Assembly: GCF_016756535.1 (NCBI RefSeq)
Contig: NZ_AP023247.1
Span: forward strand, 5,270,501 to 5,334,500
Length of the DNA stretch: 64,000 nucleotides
Direction of reading: 5' to 3'
Source: Mesorhizobium sp. 131-2-1
Lineage (GTDB): Bacteria; Pseudomonadota; Alphaproteobacteria; Rhizobiales; Rhizobiaceae
Program-made: the position numbers and the translations under genes
Shown: positions 17,721 to 26,514 of the stretch, one piece after another
Layout: each line of letters begins with the position of its first letter
Position numbering within the stretch: position 1 is the stretch's first letter
The notes under the pieces: model-generated
Seen by the model: the letters and a program-made list of their open reading frames with translations, nothing else
What the model was told of the DNA's origin: nothing
Database searches by the model: none

Positions 17721-18640
17721 CGCGAACTCCACACGCCGGTGGCGCGCGCGCCGAGCAGCCATTGGAACAGGCCGAGCAGCGCCAGCGTGACGCCAAGCAG
17801 CACGACACCGAGCGCGGCGCCCGCGCCCCAGTTGGAATAGAGGCTCGTGGTTTGCTCCATGCGCATCGCCCACATGATGACCTTGCCGCCGCCCATCAAT
17901 GCCGGGGTGACGAAGAATCCCAGGCACAGCACGAAGACGATGACCACGCCGGAGGCGAGGCCGGGGAGCGACAGCGGAAAGAAGATCTGGCGGAAGGTGG
18001 CGGCCGGGCTGGCGCCGAGATTCATGCCGGCGCGCAGGCAATCCGTGTCGATGGTCTTCATCGAGGCGTAGAGCGGCAGCACCAGAAACGGCAGCATTAT
18101 GTGCGTCATGCCAATGACGACGCCGGCGAGATTGTTGGCGAGCGGCAGCGGCTGACTGATGACGCCGAGATCGATCAGCCAGCTGTTGACCAGGCCCTTG
18201 CGCTGAAGGATGACCAGCCAGGCATAGGTGCGCACCAGCACCGAGGTCCAGAACGGCAGGATGACGAAGATCAGGCAGATCGAGGCCGCGCGGCGCGGCA
18301 GCTGCGACAGCATGTAAGCCAGCGGATAGCCAAGGAGCACGCAGGCGCCGGTGACGAAGAAGGCAACCTTGAAGGTGGTGATGAAGGTCCTGATATAGGA
18401 CGCCTGCTGGAAGAAGCGTGCGTAATTGGCGGCACTCAGGGCGCCGCTCTCGTCGAACAGCGACAGCCAGAACAGCCAGCCGATCGGCACGATGATGACG
18501 GTGAAGACGAGCAGCAGGCCGGGCGACAGCAGCGCCAGCAGCCCGAGCGATTCCCGGCGCGCATCGGCACTCAGCGTGTCGGCGTTGAGCGTCCCAGTGA
18601 AGCTGCCGGCACCGTAAAGGCTTGCGGATTGCGTGCTCAT
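17717..18640 (-). CDS. ABC transporter permease, PotB type (importer 1)
   Basis: 307 residues with six predicted transmembrane helices. The N-terminal helix SPGLLLVFTVIIVPIGWLFW and the LPFWTSVLVRTYAWLVIL loop are the PotB/YdcU signature, and the EAA loop DCLRAGMNLGASPAATFRQI couples to the ATPase. The substrate class (spermidine/putrescine-like or another small cation, amine or amide) is inferred from family only. Its ATG overlaps the stop of the ATPase gene by one base and its end overlaps the PotC gene, so the four transporter genes are one transcription unit. Confidence 0.92.
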   Translation of the reverse strand: MSTQSASLYGAGSFTGTLNADTLSADARRESLGLLALLSPGLLLVFTVIIVPIGWLFWLSLFDESGALSAANYARFFQQASYIRTFITTFKVAFFVTGACVLLGYPLAYMLSQLPRRAASICLIFVILPFWTSVLVRTYAWLVILQRKGLVNSWLIDLGVISQPLPLANNLAGVVIGMTHIMLPFLVLPLYASMKTIDTDCLRAGMNLGASPAATFRQIFFPLSLPGLASGVVIVFVLCLGFFVTPALMGGGKVIMWAMRMEQTTSLYSNWGAGAALGVVLLGVTLALLGLFQWLLGARATGVWSSR

Positions 18641-19752
18641 CAGTCCGCCGCCACCAGCACCACGTCATCGGCATCAATACCGAGATTGACCGGCTCGCCG
18701 GGCCTTGGCAGCCTCGCCAGCACGTCGGAGCGACAATAGTCGCGCAAAGTCACCTGTCGGCCATCGCGCAGGGTGGCGTAACAGACGAAACTGTCGCCCT
18801 GGTAGATGACGTCTCCGACGGTCGCCGGGATTACATTGATGGTGCCCGCCGACTCAGCGTCAGCGACGAGGCGCAGCTTTTCCGGCCGCACCACCATCAG
18901 ATGGCAGCCGACGGCTGGCGCCACAGAGGTCATGCGCAGCTTCCTGTCCTCATACCAGACGCTGCCGTTGCGGCATTCGACCGGGATGAAATTGGAATCG
19001 CCAATGAAGCCGGCAACAAAACGTGTTTTGGGGCTGGCGTAGAGCACTTCCGGCCGGTCGATCTGCTCGATGCGCCCGGCGTTCATCACCGCGATGCGGT
19101 CCGACATGGTGATCGCCTCGCGCTGGTCGTGGGTGACGTAGACGGTGGTCATGCCGAGCCGGCGATGCAGGTTGCGCAGTTCGATCTGCATGTGTTCGCG
19201 CAGGCTCTTGTCGAGCGCCGAAAGCGGCTCGTCCATCAGCACGATGCGCGGCTCGAAGACAATGGCGCGGGCCAGCGCCACGCGCTGCCGCTGGCCGCCT
19301 GAGAGCTGGTCGACGCGGCGTTCGCCGAGCCCTTTCAACTGCACGAGATCCAGCGCCCGCTCGACGCGCTCGGCCGTTTCCGCCGCCGATACGCGGCGCT
19401 GCTTCAGCGGAAAGGCGATGTTGTGGAAGACGTTCATATGCGGGAACAGCGCATAGTTCTGGAACACCATGCCGATGTTGCGCCGGTGCGGCGGCGTGGC
19501 GATGATCTCCTCGCCGCCGACCTTGATGCTGCCGGCGTTTGCCCTGACGAATCCGGCCAGGATCATCAGCAGTGTCGTCTTTCCCGACCCCGACGGGCCA
19601 AGCAGCGTCAGGAATTCGCCGGCGGCGACATCGAGCGACAGGTCGCGCAGCACGGAGACACCGCCGAACCTCTTCTCGATGCCGCTGATACCGATGGGAA
19701 GCGCGGTCGGCGCGATGGACAAAAGCATCTCCCTGGACTCCGGATCGTTCAT
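18640..19752 (-). CDS. ABC transporter ATP-binding protein, PotA type (importer 1)
   Basis: 370 residues starting at ATG 19752 (MNDPESREMLLSIAPTALP). Walker A is GPSGSGKTT, the Q-loop region is FQNYALFPHMN, the signature is LSGGQRQRVALARA, Walker B is IVLMDEPLSALD and the switch His is in VTHDQREA. The C-terminal third holds TOBE/OB-type domains (VVRPEKLRLV), as in the PotA/UgpC class. The downstream stop touches the ATG of the permease; the solute-binding-protein gene lies 53 bases upstream, so the set is an operon. Confidence 0.95.
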   Translation of the reverse strand: MNDPESREMLLSIAPTALPIGISGIEKRFGGVSVLRDLSLDVAAGEFLTLLGPSGSGKTTLLMILAGFVRANAGSIKVGGEEIIATPPHRRNIGMVFQNYALFPHMNVFHNIAFPLKQRRVSAAETAERVERALDLVQLKGLGERRVDQLSGGQRQRVALARAIVFEPRIVLMDEPLSALDKSLREHMQIELRNLHRRLGMTTVYVTHDQREAITMSDRIAVMNAGRIEQIDRPEVLYASPKTRFVAGFIGDSNFIPVECRNGSVWYEDRKLRMTSVAPAVGCHLMVVRPEKLRLVADAESAGTINVIPATVGDVIYQGDSFVCYATLRDGRQVTLRDYCRSDVLARLPRPGEPVNLGIDADDVVLVAAD

Positions 19753-19805
19753 GGCGGGACGGAACGGAGCAGCGCCTGGACGCTGCCCCGACCGGTGCCA
19801 CCTGT

Positions 19806-20846
19806 CTATTGCTGGATCAGGTTGTTGAACTTCTCGGTCGCCTCGACCAGCGTGTCGCGCCAGAACTCCGGATCCTGCAGTACCTGCTTCTTGACGTTCT
19901 CGGGCGCGGAATTGATGTCCTTGATCCGCTCCGGCGGGATCTTGCCGGTCTCGAAGGCCTTCTCGTTGGCCGGGCCGTTGTCGACATAGAGCGGCAGATT
20001 GGCCTGAAGGTCGGGGCTGACGAATTTGGCCAGCGCCTTCATGGCTAGGTCCTTGTTCTTCGAGCCTTTCGGGATGACCATGCAGTCGGCGGTGAGAACG
20101 CCCTGGTCGAAGGAGAAGCTGACCGGGGCACCGCTCTTCCTCAGCGTGCCGGCACGGCCGTTCCAGATGCTCGCCATGTCGACCTCGCCATCCTTGACGA
20201 GTTGCATGGCCTGCGCGCCGGAGGTCCACCAGGCGTCGACATGGCCGCGGATCTTGTCGACGGATTTGAGCGCGCCGTCGATGTCGACCGGATAGACCTT
20301 GTCGATCGGAATCCCCTCGGCGAGCGCTGCAACGCTCAGCGTTTCCGTCGCCTGGCTGCCGGAGAGTGCGCGGCGGCCGGGGAATTTCTCGACGTTCCAG
20401 AAATCGGCCCAGGTCTTCGGCCCCTTGTCGCCGAAAACGTCGGTCCGGTAGATCAGCACCACCGAGGTGTAGGAGATGCCGACCCAGTCGTCATGGACGA
20501 GCTTCGGGTTGATGCCGCTCTTGTCGATGACGTTGTAGTCGAGCTTCTCGAACAGGCCCTCCTTAGAACCGCGCGCGCATTCGTCGGCGCCGAGTTCGGT
20601 GATGTCCCATTTCACGGCGTTGCCGGTAACCTGCAATCGCACGTCGTCGAGACCGTTGGTGGTGTCTTCCTTGATGGTGATACCGAGCGCATCGGCCGTC
20701 GGCTTGAAGAAGGCCTTGGTCTGCGCCTCCTGATAGGTGCCGCCCCATGAGGCGACGGTGATGGTGTCGGCGGCCGATGCCGGGACGGCAACCGAGGCCA
20801 AGAGCCCTGCGACCGCAAGGTTCTGAATGCAACGCAGCTTCGTCAT
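19806..20846 (-). CDS. ABC transporter periplasmic solute-binding protein, PotD-like (importer 1)
   Basis: 346 residues from ATG 20846 with GGAG upstream. Signal peptide MTKLRCIQNLAVAGLLASVAVPASA precedes the mature ADTITVASWGG. Extracellular solute-binding family 1/8 features are GGTYQEAQTKAFFKP, PKTWADFWNVEKFPGRR and WWTSGAQAMQLV. The match is with the spermidine/putrescine-binding type, but the ligand cannot be read from sequence. It is first in the operon, with the ATPase gene 53 bases behind. The promoter region shared with the GntR gene contains the TTGTATACAA palindrome. Confidence 0.92.
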   Translation of the reverse strand: MTKLRCIQNLAVAGLLASVAVPASAADTITVASWGGTYQEAQTKAFFKPTADALGITIKEDTTNGLDDVRLQVTGNAVKWDITELGADECARGSKEGLFEKLDYNVIDKSGINPKLVHDDWVGISYTSVVLIYRTDVFGDKGPKTWADFWNVEKFPGRRALSGSQATETLSVAALAEGIPIDKVYPVDIDGALKSVDKIRGHVDAWWTSGAQAMQLVKDGEVDMASIWNGRAGTLRKSGAPVSFSFDQGVLTADCMVIPKGSKNKDLAMKALAKFVSPDLQANLPLYVDNGPANEKAFETGKIPPERIKDINSAPENVKKQVLQDPEFWRDTLVEATEKFNNLIQQ

Positions 20847-20897
20847 TTTCGCTTCTCCAACCGGTGTTCCCATTATCGTTTGCTTTGGTATGCGAAT

Positions 20898-20907
20898 TTG
20901 TATACAA
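20898..20907. promoter_or_regulatory. Palindromic TTGTATACAA, likely GntR/FCD operator
   Basis: A perfect 10-base palindrome lies in the 235-base region between the divergent importer-1 solute-binding-protein gene and the FCD-type GntR gene. Short TNGTNNACNA-like palindromes are the usual operator form of FCD regulators. It is near the likely -10 area of the importer operon, so repression by the neighbouring regulator is plausible. Binding is unproven. Confidence 0.55.
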
Positions 20908-21081
20908 TTTTGAGTGTAATTCGCCGGAAGCCGATGTCAACACGGGCCAAGCGCTTTTTTGGTGACGAAAGATAGAGGCGTAGGGTCGGAGTGCTTGCTC
21001 TTCTCGAAACGGTCCTGTTTCAAGCAAGCGCTAAAAGGCCCTAAACTGCGAATCCATGACAGACCGTTGGAGGCGGGACGC

Positions 21082-21783
21082 TTGAGCAAGGAGAGAAAGA
21101 ACACGCTGCGCGATTCGGTGTTCGAGAAACTGAAGGCGCTGATCATCACCGGCCAGATCCCGCCGGGCTCCCGCGTCACGGAGGCCGACATCGCCGAGCG
21201 CCTGAAGGTCAGCCGCACGCCGGTGCGCGAGGCCTTCAACCGGCTGGAGCGCGACGGCCTGGTGATCGGCCGCCCGCGCCAGGGCTATGTCGTGGCGGAG
21301 TTCAACCTGACCATGTTCCGCGAGGCCTTCGACATCCGTGAATTGCTCGACGGGCGCGCCACCGAACTGGCGGCGGCCAACGCCACCACCGCCGACAAGA
21401 CACGGCTGCGCGCGATTCTCGCCGAATGCGAGCGGCTGGCTGCGATCCCCGACCGCAGCACCCGCGAGCAGTTCGAGGAATTGCAGGTCGGCATCGACCT
21501 GCACCGCGTGATTGCCGAAATCGGCGGCAACGAAATGCTACACGGCATGCTCTGCGGCATCCTCGACAAATGCCAGCAATATGTGTGGACGGAGCTTCTG
21601 TGGCTGGATGAGTGGAAGCTCACCCGCGAGGAGCATGCCGGCATCGTCGATGCGATCTGCGCCGGCGACGTGGCTCTGGCGGGCGATCGCGCCCGAGCGC
21701 ATGTACGCGGGTCACGCGAGAACATCCTGCGCCTGCTGCAGGCCAAGTCCGACTATCAGGGTTTCTTCGCCAAGGCGTCGTGA
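21082..21783 (+). CDS. GntR-family (FCD) regulator, beside importer 1
   Basis: About 233 residues from TTG 21082, which has GGAGG (from 21069) well placed and gives LSKERKNTLRDSVFEKLKAL. Upstream ATGs would add about 41 residues of non-conserved sequence. The winged helix ITGQIPPGSRVTEADIAERLKVSRTPVREAFNRLE is standard GntR, and the all-helical FCD effector domain has the metal-binding positions (EFNLTMFREAFDIRELLD, GNEMLHGML, EEHAGIVDAICAGD). Divergent from importer 1 and convergent with the importer-2 ATPase gene, it likely controls the former, with an organic acid as ligand typical for the family. Confidence 0.9.
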   Translation: MSKERKNTLRDSVFEKLKALIITGQIPPGSRVTEADIAERLKVSRTPVREAFNRLERDGLVIGRPRQGYVVAEFNLTMFREAFDIRELLDGRATELAAANATTADKTRLRAILAECERLAAIPDRSTREQFEELQVGIDLHRVIAEIGGNEMLHGMLCGILDKCQQYVWTELLWLDEWKLTREEHAGIVDAICAGDVALAGDRARAHVRGSRENILRLLQAKSDYQGFFAKAS

Positions 21784-21801
21784 GCCACGCGCCCTGTCGC
21801 A

Positions 21802-22887
21802 TCAGTTGGAGAGCATAGGGCAGCTGGCGCCACGGCGCAGACTGATATGCGCCACGTCGCCGACGCTGAATTGAAAGCCGTCGGCGCGGCGCGGGGCATC
21901 GATGACGATGGATGTCCCCTGCCCCAGCTCGGCGTGGAGGCGCAGCGTGCGGCCATGGAAGACGACACCGCTGACCCGTGCCGGCGCGGTGCCGTCGGCA
22001 GCCTCGGTGGCCGCCAGCAGATCCTCAGGGCGCACGCCGATGGTGCGCATGTCGCCGGCGGCCGGCATCGCACCGGTGTCGGACACGGCCTCAAGCGGCA
22101 GGTCGCCGGCGGCAAAGCGCAGGCGCTCGCCATCGCGGCCGATGAAGCGCGACTGCAGAAGGTTCATGGTGCCGATGAAGGAGGCGACGAATTTGGTCGC
22201 CGGGCGGTCGTAGAGGATCGCCGGCGGCGCGATCTGCTCGATGCGGCCCTTGTTCATGACGACGATGCGGTCGGAGATCGACAGCGCCTCGGTCTGGTCG
22301 TGGGTGACCATGACGAAGGTGGTGCCGAGGCGGGATTGCAGCCGCTTCAGCTCGACCTGCATCTGCTCGCGCAGATGCGCGTCGAGCGCCGACAGCGGCT
22401 CGTCGAGCAGCAGCACGCGCGGCTCGCAGACGATGGCGCGGGCGAGCGCGACGCGCTGGCGCTGGCCACCGGACAGTTCCGAGACGCGGGCGCCGAGTTT
22501 GTCGGCGAGGCCGACCATGTCGAGCGCCGCGCCGACGCGTTTCGCCTGCTCGGCGCCGGAAAGTTTGCGCAGCGACAGGCCGAAGCCGACATTCTCGGCG
22601 ACGTCCATATGCGGAAACAGCGCATAGTCCTGGAACACGGTGTTGACCGGCCGGTCGAAGGGCCTGAGCGCGGTGATGTCGCGGCCCTCGAGCAGCACCT
22701 TGCCGCTCGACGGACTCTCGAAGCCGGCGATCACGCGCAGGCTTGTGGTCTTACCGCAGCCCGAGGGTCCCAGCAGGGTCAGGAACTCGCCACTGGAGAT
22801 GTCGAGATCGACGGCGTCGAGGCCGACGATGCCGCCGGCAAAGACCTTCGACACTCCGTCCAGCCGCACCAGTGCATCAGGCGCCAT
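21802..22887 (-). CDS. ABC transporter ATP-binding protein, PotA type (importer 2)
   Basis: 361 residues. Walker A GPSGCGKTT, FQDYALFPHMD, signature LSGGQRQRVALARAIV, Walker B LLLDEPLSALD and VTHDQTEAL are all present, with a TOBE-like C-terminus (GVRPEDLLA). Its start ATG at 22887 overlaps the XRE regulator's end by 11 bases, so it is the last gene of the importer-2 unit even though 177 bases including a repeat separate the binding-protein gene from the regulator. The ATPase-last order differs from importer 1, where it follows the binding-protein gene. Confidence 0.95.
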   Translation of the reverse strand: MAPDALVRLDGVSKVFAGGIVGLDAVDLDISSGEFLTLLGPSGCGKTTSLRVIAGFESPSSGKVLLEGRDITALRPFDRPVNTVFQDYALFPHMDVAENVGFGLSLRKLSGAEQAKRVGAALDMVGLADKLGARVSELSGGQRQRVALARAIVCEPRVLLLDEPLSALDAHLREQMQVELKRLQSRLGTTFVMVTHDQTEALSISDRIVVMNKGRIEQIAPPAILYDRPATKFVASFIGTMNLLQSRFIGRDGERLRFAAGDLPLEAVSDTGAMPAAGDMRTIGVRPEDLLAATEAADGTAPARVSGVVFHGRTLRLHAELGQGTSIVIDAPRRADGFQFSVGDVAHISLRRGASCPMLSN

Positions 22888-23485
22888 CGCGCACCTCGGA
22901 GGGCTTGGTGGTGTTGACCCAGAGGATCTGGCAGCGCTCGGCGCCAGGATTGCGGAAGGCGTGCAGAAGCGTGCTCTTGAAGGCGAAACTGTCGCCGGCC
23001 TTGAGCACGTAGGTCGTGGCGTCCACCACCAGCTCGACTTCGCCGGCCATTACGAAGCCGAATTCGTGGCCGGCATGGGCATAGGCGTCGGCCGTGCCGC
23101 CGCCGGCCTCGACGGTCACCAGCATGCCGGTGAGCGTCGCGGCGGGCGGCGACAGCAGCGCCTTGGCGATACCTTCCGACTTGACGGGGATCTGCCGCCG
23201 CTTGTCGGCGCGCACGCAGTAGAGGTCGTTGACCGCCTCATTGCCGTCGGCGATCAGCGCCGAGGGCTCGATGTCGAGAGCGGCGGCGAGCGGCCAGATC
23301 ACCTTGACGCGCAGCGAGGACATGCCGCGCTCGATCTGGCTGAGCGCGCCGATCGAAATGCCGGTCTTGGCGGCGAGCTCGGCCAGCGACAGCTTGCGTT
23401 CGAGCCTCAGCGCCCGCACGCGCCGGCCGACGCGCACATCGGCATCGTCCTTCGGCCTTTCAGCCGTTTCATCAAGAACATCCAT
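22877..23485 (-). CDS. XRE-family HTH regulator with cupin domain (PuuR-like)
   Basis: 202 residues from ATG 23485 with GAGGA upstream; a longer frame upstream runs through repeat DNA and is rejected. HTH_3 fold: RVGRRVRALRLERKLSLAELAAKTGISIGALSQIERG, described at residues 19-55, then a C-terminal cupin barrel with HAGHEFGFVMAGEVELVV and GDSFAFKSTLLHAFRNPG. The architecture is that of PuuR, the putrescine-catabolism repressor of E. coli, and fits a polyamine-type importer. The gene sits inside that importer's transcription unit, between binding-protein and ATPase genes, suggesting autoregulation. Two His residues and a Glu could bind a metal or ligand. Confidence 0.88.
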   Translation of the reverse strand: MDVLDETAERPKDDADVRVGRRVRALRLERKLSLAELAAKTGISIGALSQIERGMSSLRVKVIWPLAAALDIEPSALIADGNEAVNDLYCVRADKRRQIPVKSEGIAKALLSPPAATLTGMLVTVEAGGGTADAYAHAGHEFGFVMAGEVELVVDATTYVLKAGDSFAFKSTLLHAFRNPGAERCQILWVNTTKPSEVRDGA

Positions 23486-23506
23486 CAATTCGTCCTCGTT
23501 CGCTTT

Positions 23507-23653
23507 CACCTTCTCCCGTTGCGGGAGAAGGTGTCGCCGAAGGCGACGGATGAGGGGTGCACCAGCTTGGCAATGACGGCGATCCGTCACCCACCCCTCA
23601 ACCGTCTCGGCGCTGTGCGCCGATCCACCTTCTCCCACAAGGGGAGAAGGGGA
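23507..23653. repeat. Palindromic intergenic mosaic repeat, copy 2 (variant)
   Basis: A hairpin of CCTTCTCCC/GGGAGAAGG at 23509-23530 is followed by GTCGCCGAAGGCGACGGATG and, after about 60 bases, its inverted partner with CCACCTTCTCCC and GGGGAGAAGG at 23626-23651. It is related in design to the repeats at 9986-10163 and 54691-54850, though the core differs. It fills the gap between the importer-2 binding-protein gene and the XRE regulator gene. Confidence 0.7.
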
Positions 23654-23662
23654 AGCCTACGC

Positions 23663-24733
23663 TCAACCACCCGCCTTCACCTTCTCGAACATCTTCGCGA
23701 GGTCGTCATTCTGCTTCATCGGCCCGGTGAAGATGGTGGTCTTCAGCATCACTTCCGGATCCGACGGCAGCTGCAGCTTGTCCAGTTCGTCCTTCGCCAC
23801 GCCGGCGAAGGCGGTGCTGAGCGAACTGCCGTAGCCATAGGACTGGATCAGATACTTGCCCGAGTCGGCGTCCAGCCGGCTGTTGATGAAGTCATAGGCG
23901 AGATCGACGTTCTTGGCGTCCTTCAGCATGACGAAGCCACAGGACCAGGTCAGCATGCCTTCTTTCGGCTTCATGAATTCGACCGGAACGCCCTGTTTCT
24001 TCAGCGAGGTGGCGGATGCGTTCCAGGTCATGGCGGCGACCAGCTGGCCGCTTGCCAGAGCCTGTTCGACCGAAGTCATGTCGGTGGTGTAGCTGGAGAG
24101 CAGCGGCCGCTGCTCACGCAGCTTTTCCGCAACCTTGTCCATCTGCTCCGGAGTCATGTCGAAGGGGTTCACCCCTGCCAGGAGCGCCGCGACGATCGGC
24201 GTGTCATGGACGGCGTCGATGGTCGCCATGCGGCCGGCATACTGCTTGTCCCACAGAAGGCTCCAGCTCGCCTCTGGGTCCTTCACCAGATCGGTGCGGT
24301 AGAGGATCGAGGTGTTGCCCCAGTCCCACGGCACCATCCAGACCTTGCCGTCGCCGGCCTGGATGTCGGGCAGGTTCTTGAACACGGGGAAGATCGAATC
24401 CCAGTTCTTGATGCGCTTGGTGTCGATCGGCTGCAGCAGGCCTTCCTTGTTCCAGCGCGCCACCTTGTCGTAGCAGGGGTGCGCGATGTCCGGCCGGAAG
24501 CCGGCCTTGACCTTGGTGAAGGCGTCGTCGTCGTCACCGAAGATCGAGGCCTCGACGCCGTCCGGATGCGCGGCGAGGAAGCTCTTGTTGAAGTCGGGCA
24601 GTTCGTAGCCCGACCAGGTGAAATACTGCAGCTTGTCGGCGGCAAGGGCGACCGTCGAAGACAGCGCGAGCGCCACGGCGGCAAGACCGGCGCGGGCCTT
24701 GTGTCCGCTGATCGATTTCAGGTGGAATGTCAT
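23663..24733 (-). CDS. ABC transporter periplasmic solute-binding protein, PotD/PotF-like (importer 2)
   Basis: About 356 residues from ATG 24733 (MTFHLKSISGHKARAGLAAV), signal peptide ending at VALAADKLQYFTW. Solute-binding family features: YFTWSGYELPDFNKSFLAAHPD, DIAHPCYDKVARWNKEGLLQPID, WMVPWDWGNTSILYRTD and MTWNASATSLKKQGVPVEF. Polyamine-type class; the ligand is not determined. The C-terminal MFEKVKAGG is normal. The upstream extension to 24826 is non-coding. Encoded 25 bases downstream of the permease gene. Confidence 0.92.
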   Translation of the reverse strand: MTFHLKSISGHKARAGLAAVALALSSTVALAADKLQYFTWSGYELPDFNKSFLAAHPDGVEASIFGDDDDAFTKVKAGFRPDIAHPCYDKVARWNKEGLLQPIDTKRIKNWDSIFPVFKNLPDIQAGDGKVWMVPWDWGNTSILYRTDLVKDPEASWSLLWDKQYAGRMATIDAVHDTPIVAALLAGVNPFDMTPEQMDKVAEKLREQRPLLSSYTTDMTSVEQALASGQLVAAMTWNASATSLKKQGVPVEFMKPKEGMLTWSCGFVMLKDAKNVDLAYDFINSRLDADSGKYLIQSYGYGSSLSTAFAGVAKDELDKLQLPSDPEVMLKTTIFTGPMKQNDDLAKMFEKVKAGG

Positions 24734-24758
24734 TTTCGTTCTCCTCTCGTTGTTATGG

Positions 24759-25592
24759 TCAGGCTGGATTGGCGGCGGCTGGCCGGCGCGTCGCGCCGAG
24801 GCCGCGATGGCGCAGGATTTCGGCAAGGCCGGCTATGATGAAGGATACGGCGAGGATCACGGTCCCCAGCGCCATGACGGTCGGCAGCGAACGCGGGAAG
24901 CGCAGCTGGCTCCAGATGTAGAGCGGCAACGTCGGCTCGGTGCCGGCGAGGAAGAAGACGACGATGAACTCGTCGAAGGAGATGAGGAAAGAGAGCATGA
25001 AGGCCGAAAGCACCGCTGGCAGGCTGAGCGGCAGCATGACGCGCCGGAACGTCGTCCAGTCTGAGGCGCCGAGGTCGAGCGCCGCCTCGCGGATGGTCTT
25101 CGGGATGGCGGCGAAGCGGCTGCGCATCACCACCACCGTCGTCGGCAGCGCGACCAGGATATGGCCGAGGACAATCGAAACGCGCGACGGCCCGAGGCCG
25201 ATGAGGTTGACCAGGATCAGCAACGAAATGCCGACGATCACGCCGGGGATCAGGATCGGCAGCCGGGCGATGGCGCTGATCGTCGCGGCCAGCGGCGAGC
25301 GGCCGTAGAGGTCCATATAGGACACGGTGATGCCGCAGAGCGTGGCGCCGGTGGCTGCAACCGTGGCGATGACGAGGCTGTTGGCGAGCGCGCCCGACAG
25401 CACCGGGTTGCCATAGAGCGTCTCGTACCACTGGAGGGTGAAACCCTGCAGCGGAAACGCCGCCTGGATGGAATCGTTGAAGGAAAACAGCGGGATCAAA
25501 AGCACCGGCAGATAGAGGAAGACCAGATAGCCAAGCACATAGATGCCGAGCCAGCGGCCGCCTGTGTCGGTTTCGGTGCGCGCCACGCTCAT
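24759..25592 (-). CDS. ABC transporter permease, PotC type (importer 2)
   Basis: 277 residues with six transmembrane helices. LFSFNDSIQAAFPLQGFTLQWYE near the N-terminus, the EAA loop IREAALDLGASDWTTFRRVMLPLSLP and the FDEFIVVFFLAGTEPTLPLYIW segment place it with PotC-type permeases. It overlaps the PotB-type gene by 4 bases (ATGA), then the binding-protein gene follows after 25 bases. No anomaly in the reading frame. Confidence 0.93.
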   Translation of the reverse strand: MSVARTETDTGGRWLGIYVLGYLVFLYLPVLLIPLFSFNDSIQAAFPLQGFTLQWYETLYGNPVLSGALANSLVIATVAATGATLCGITVSYMDLYGRSPLAATISAIARLPILIPGVIVGISLLILVNLIGLGPSRVSIVLGHILVALPTTVVVMRSRFAAIPKTIREAALDLGASDWTTFRRVMLPLSLPAVLSAFMLSFLISFDEFIVVFFLAGTEPTLPLYIWSQLRFPRSLPTVMALGTVILAVSFIIAGLAEILRHRGLGATRRPAAANPA

Positions 25593-26476
25593 GTGCGGCT
25601 GCCAAATCTGCGGTCGGCGCCGCGCGCAAGGAGAACCACGCAGAGGATGACCAGCATGACGCAGACCGAGAGGGTGGCGCCGAACGGCCAGTCATTGGCC
25701 TTGCCGAACTGCGACTGGATCAGCGTGCCGATCATGGTGCTGGCCGGACCGCCGACCATGGCCGGTGTCACATAGTCGCCGACCGTCGGCACGAAGACGA
25801 CGAGGGCCGCCGCCAGCACGCCCGGCATGGAGTTGGGCAGCACGACACGGCGGAACGCGGTGAAGGGACGGGCGCCGAGATCGGAGGCGGCTTCGAGCAA
25901 CGATTTCGGGATCGTGTCCAGCGCTACATAGATCGGCAGGATCGCGAAGGGCGCGTAAGCATGGGCAAGCGTGACCACCACCGCCGCCGGCGTGTTGAGG
26001 AAAGCCAGCGTCGGCTCCGACCAGAGGCCGCTTTCGATGAAAGCCGAGTTGAGCACGCCATTGTAGGCCAGCACGATCTTCCAGGCGAAGACGCGCAGCA
26101 GGTAGCTGGTCCAGAACGGCAGCGTGACCAGGAACAGCAGCAGGTTGCGCCGCCGCCCGGCATGGAAGGCGAGGTAGTAGGCGACCGGATAGGCGGTAAC
26201 CACCGTGGCCAGGGTGACCAGGCCGGCAATGACCAATGAGCGCAACGTCACCGTCCAGTAGAGCGGGTCGGTGGCCACGGTGACGAAGTTCGCGACGGTC
26301 AGGCCGACGCCGAGCAGCGAGCCGTCATTGCCCCTGAAGGCGAGGAACAGCACCAGGCCGAGCGCGAACAGGATCAGGAAGAAGGTGACCAATCCGCCCG
26401 GCAGCAGCATGGCGAAGCGGAACGCCGGCGAGGTGCGGGTTTGCGGCAATGGCTGGCTTGCTGCGATGGCCGACAT
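25589..26476 (-). CDS. ABC transporter permease, PotB type (importer 2)
   Basis: 295 residues. N-terminal FAMLLPGGLVTFFLILFALG helix, LPFWTSYLLRVFAWKIVLAYNG and the EAA loop LLEAASDLGARPFTAFRRVVLPNSMPG identify a PotB-type permease, and the GDYVTPAMVGGPASTMIGTLIQ segment is also typical. It is the first gene of the importer-2 unit, and the divergent FAH enzyme starts 240 bases away. The promoter region holds a TTTCA-N6-TGAAA palindrome. Confidence 0.93.
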   Translation of the reverse strand: MSAIAASQPLPQTRTSPAFRFAMLLPGGLVTFFLILFALGLVLFLAFRGNDGSLLGVGLTVANFVTVATDPLYWTVTLRSLVIAGLVTLATVVTAYPVAYYLAFHAGRRRNLLLFLVTLPFWTSYLLRVFAWKIVLAYNGVLNSAFIESGLWSEPTLAFLNTPAAVVVTLAHAYAPFAILPIYVALDTIPKSLLEAASDLGARPFTAFRRVVLPNSMPGVLAAALVVFVPTVGDYVTPAMVGGPASTMIGTLIQSQFGKANDWPFGATLSVCVMLVILCVVLLARGADRRFGSRT

Positions 26477-26514
26477 CGATCTGCCCGTCGGAATTGTGAA
26501 ATCGACTTAGTTTT

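Noticed and set aside
15313..17808. Apparent 831-residue fusion of GGT with an N-terminal extension
   Set aside because: The part upstream of 16899 is an out-of-frame reading of the permease genes; GGT starts at MRDFQFPG.
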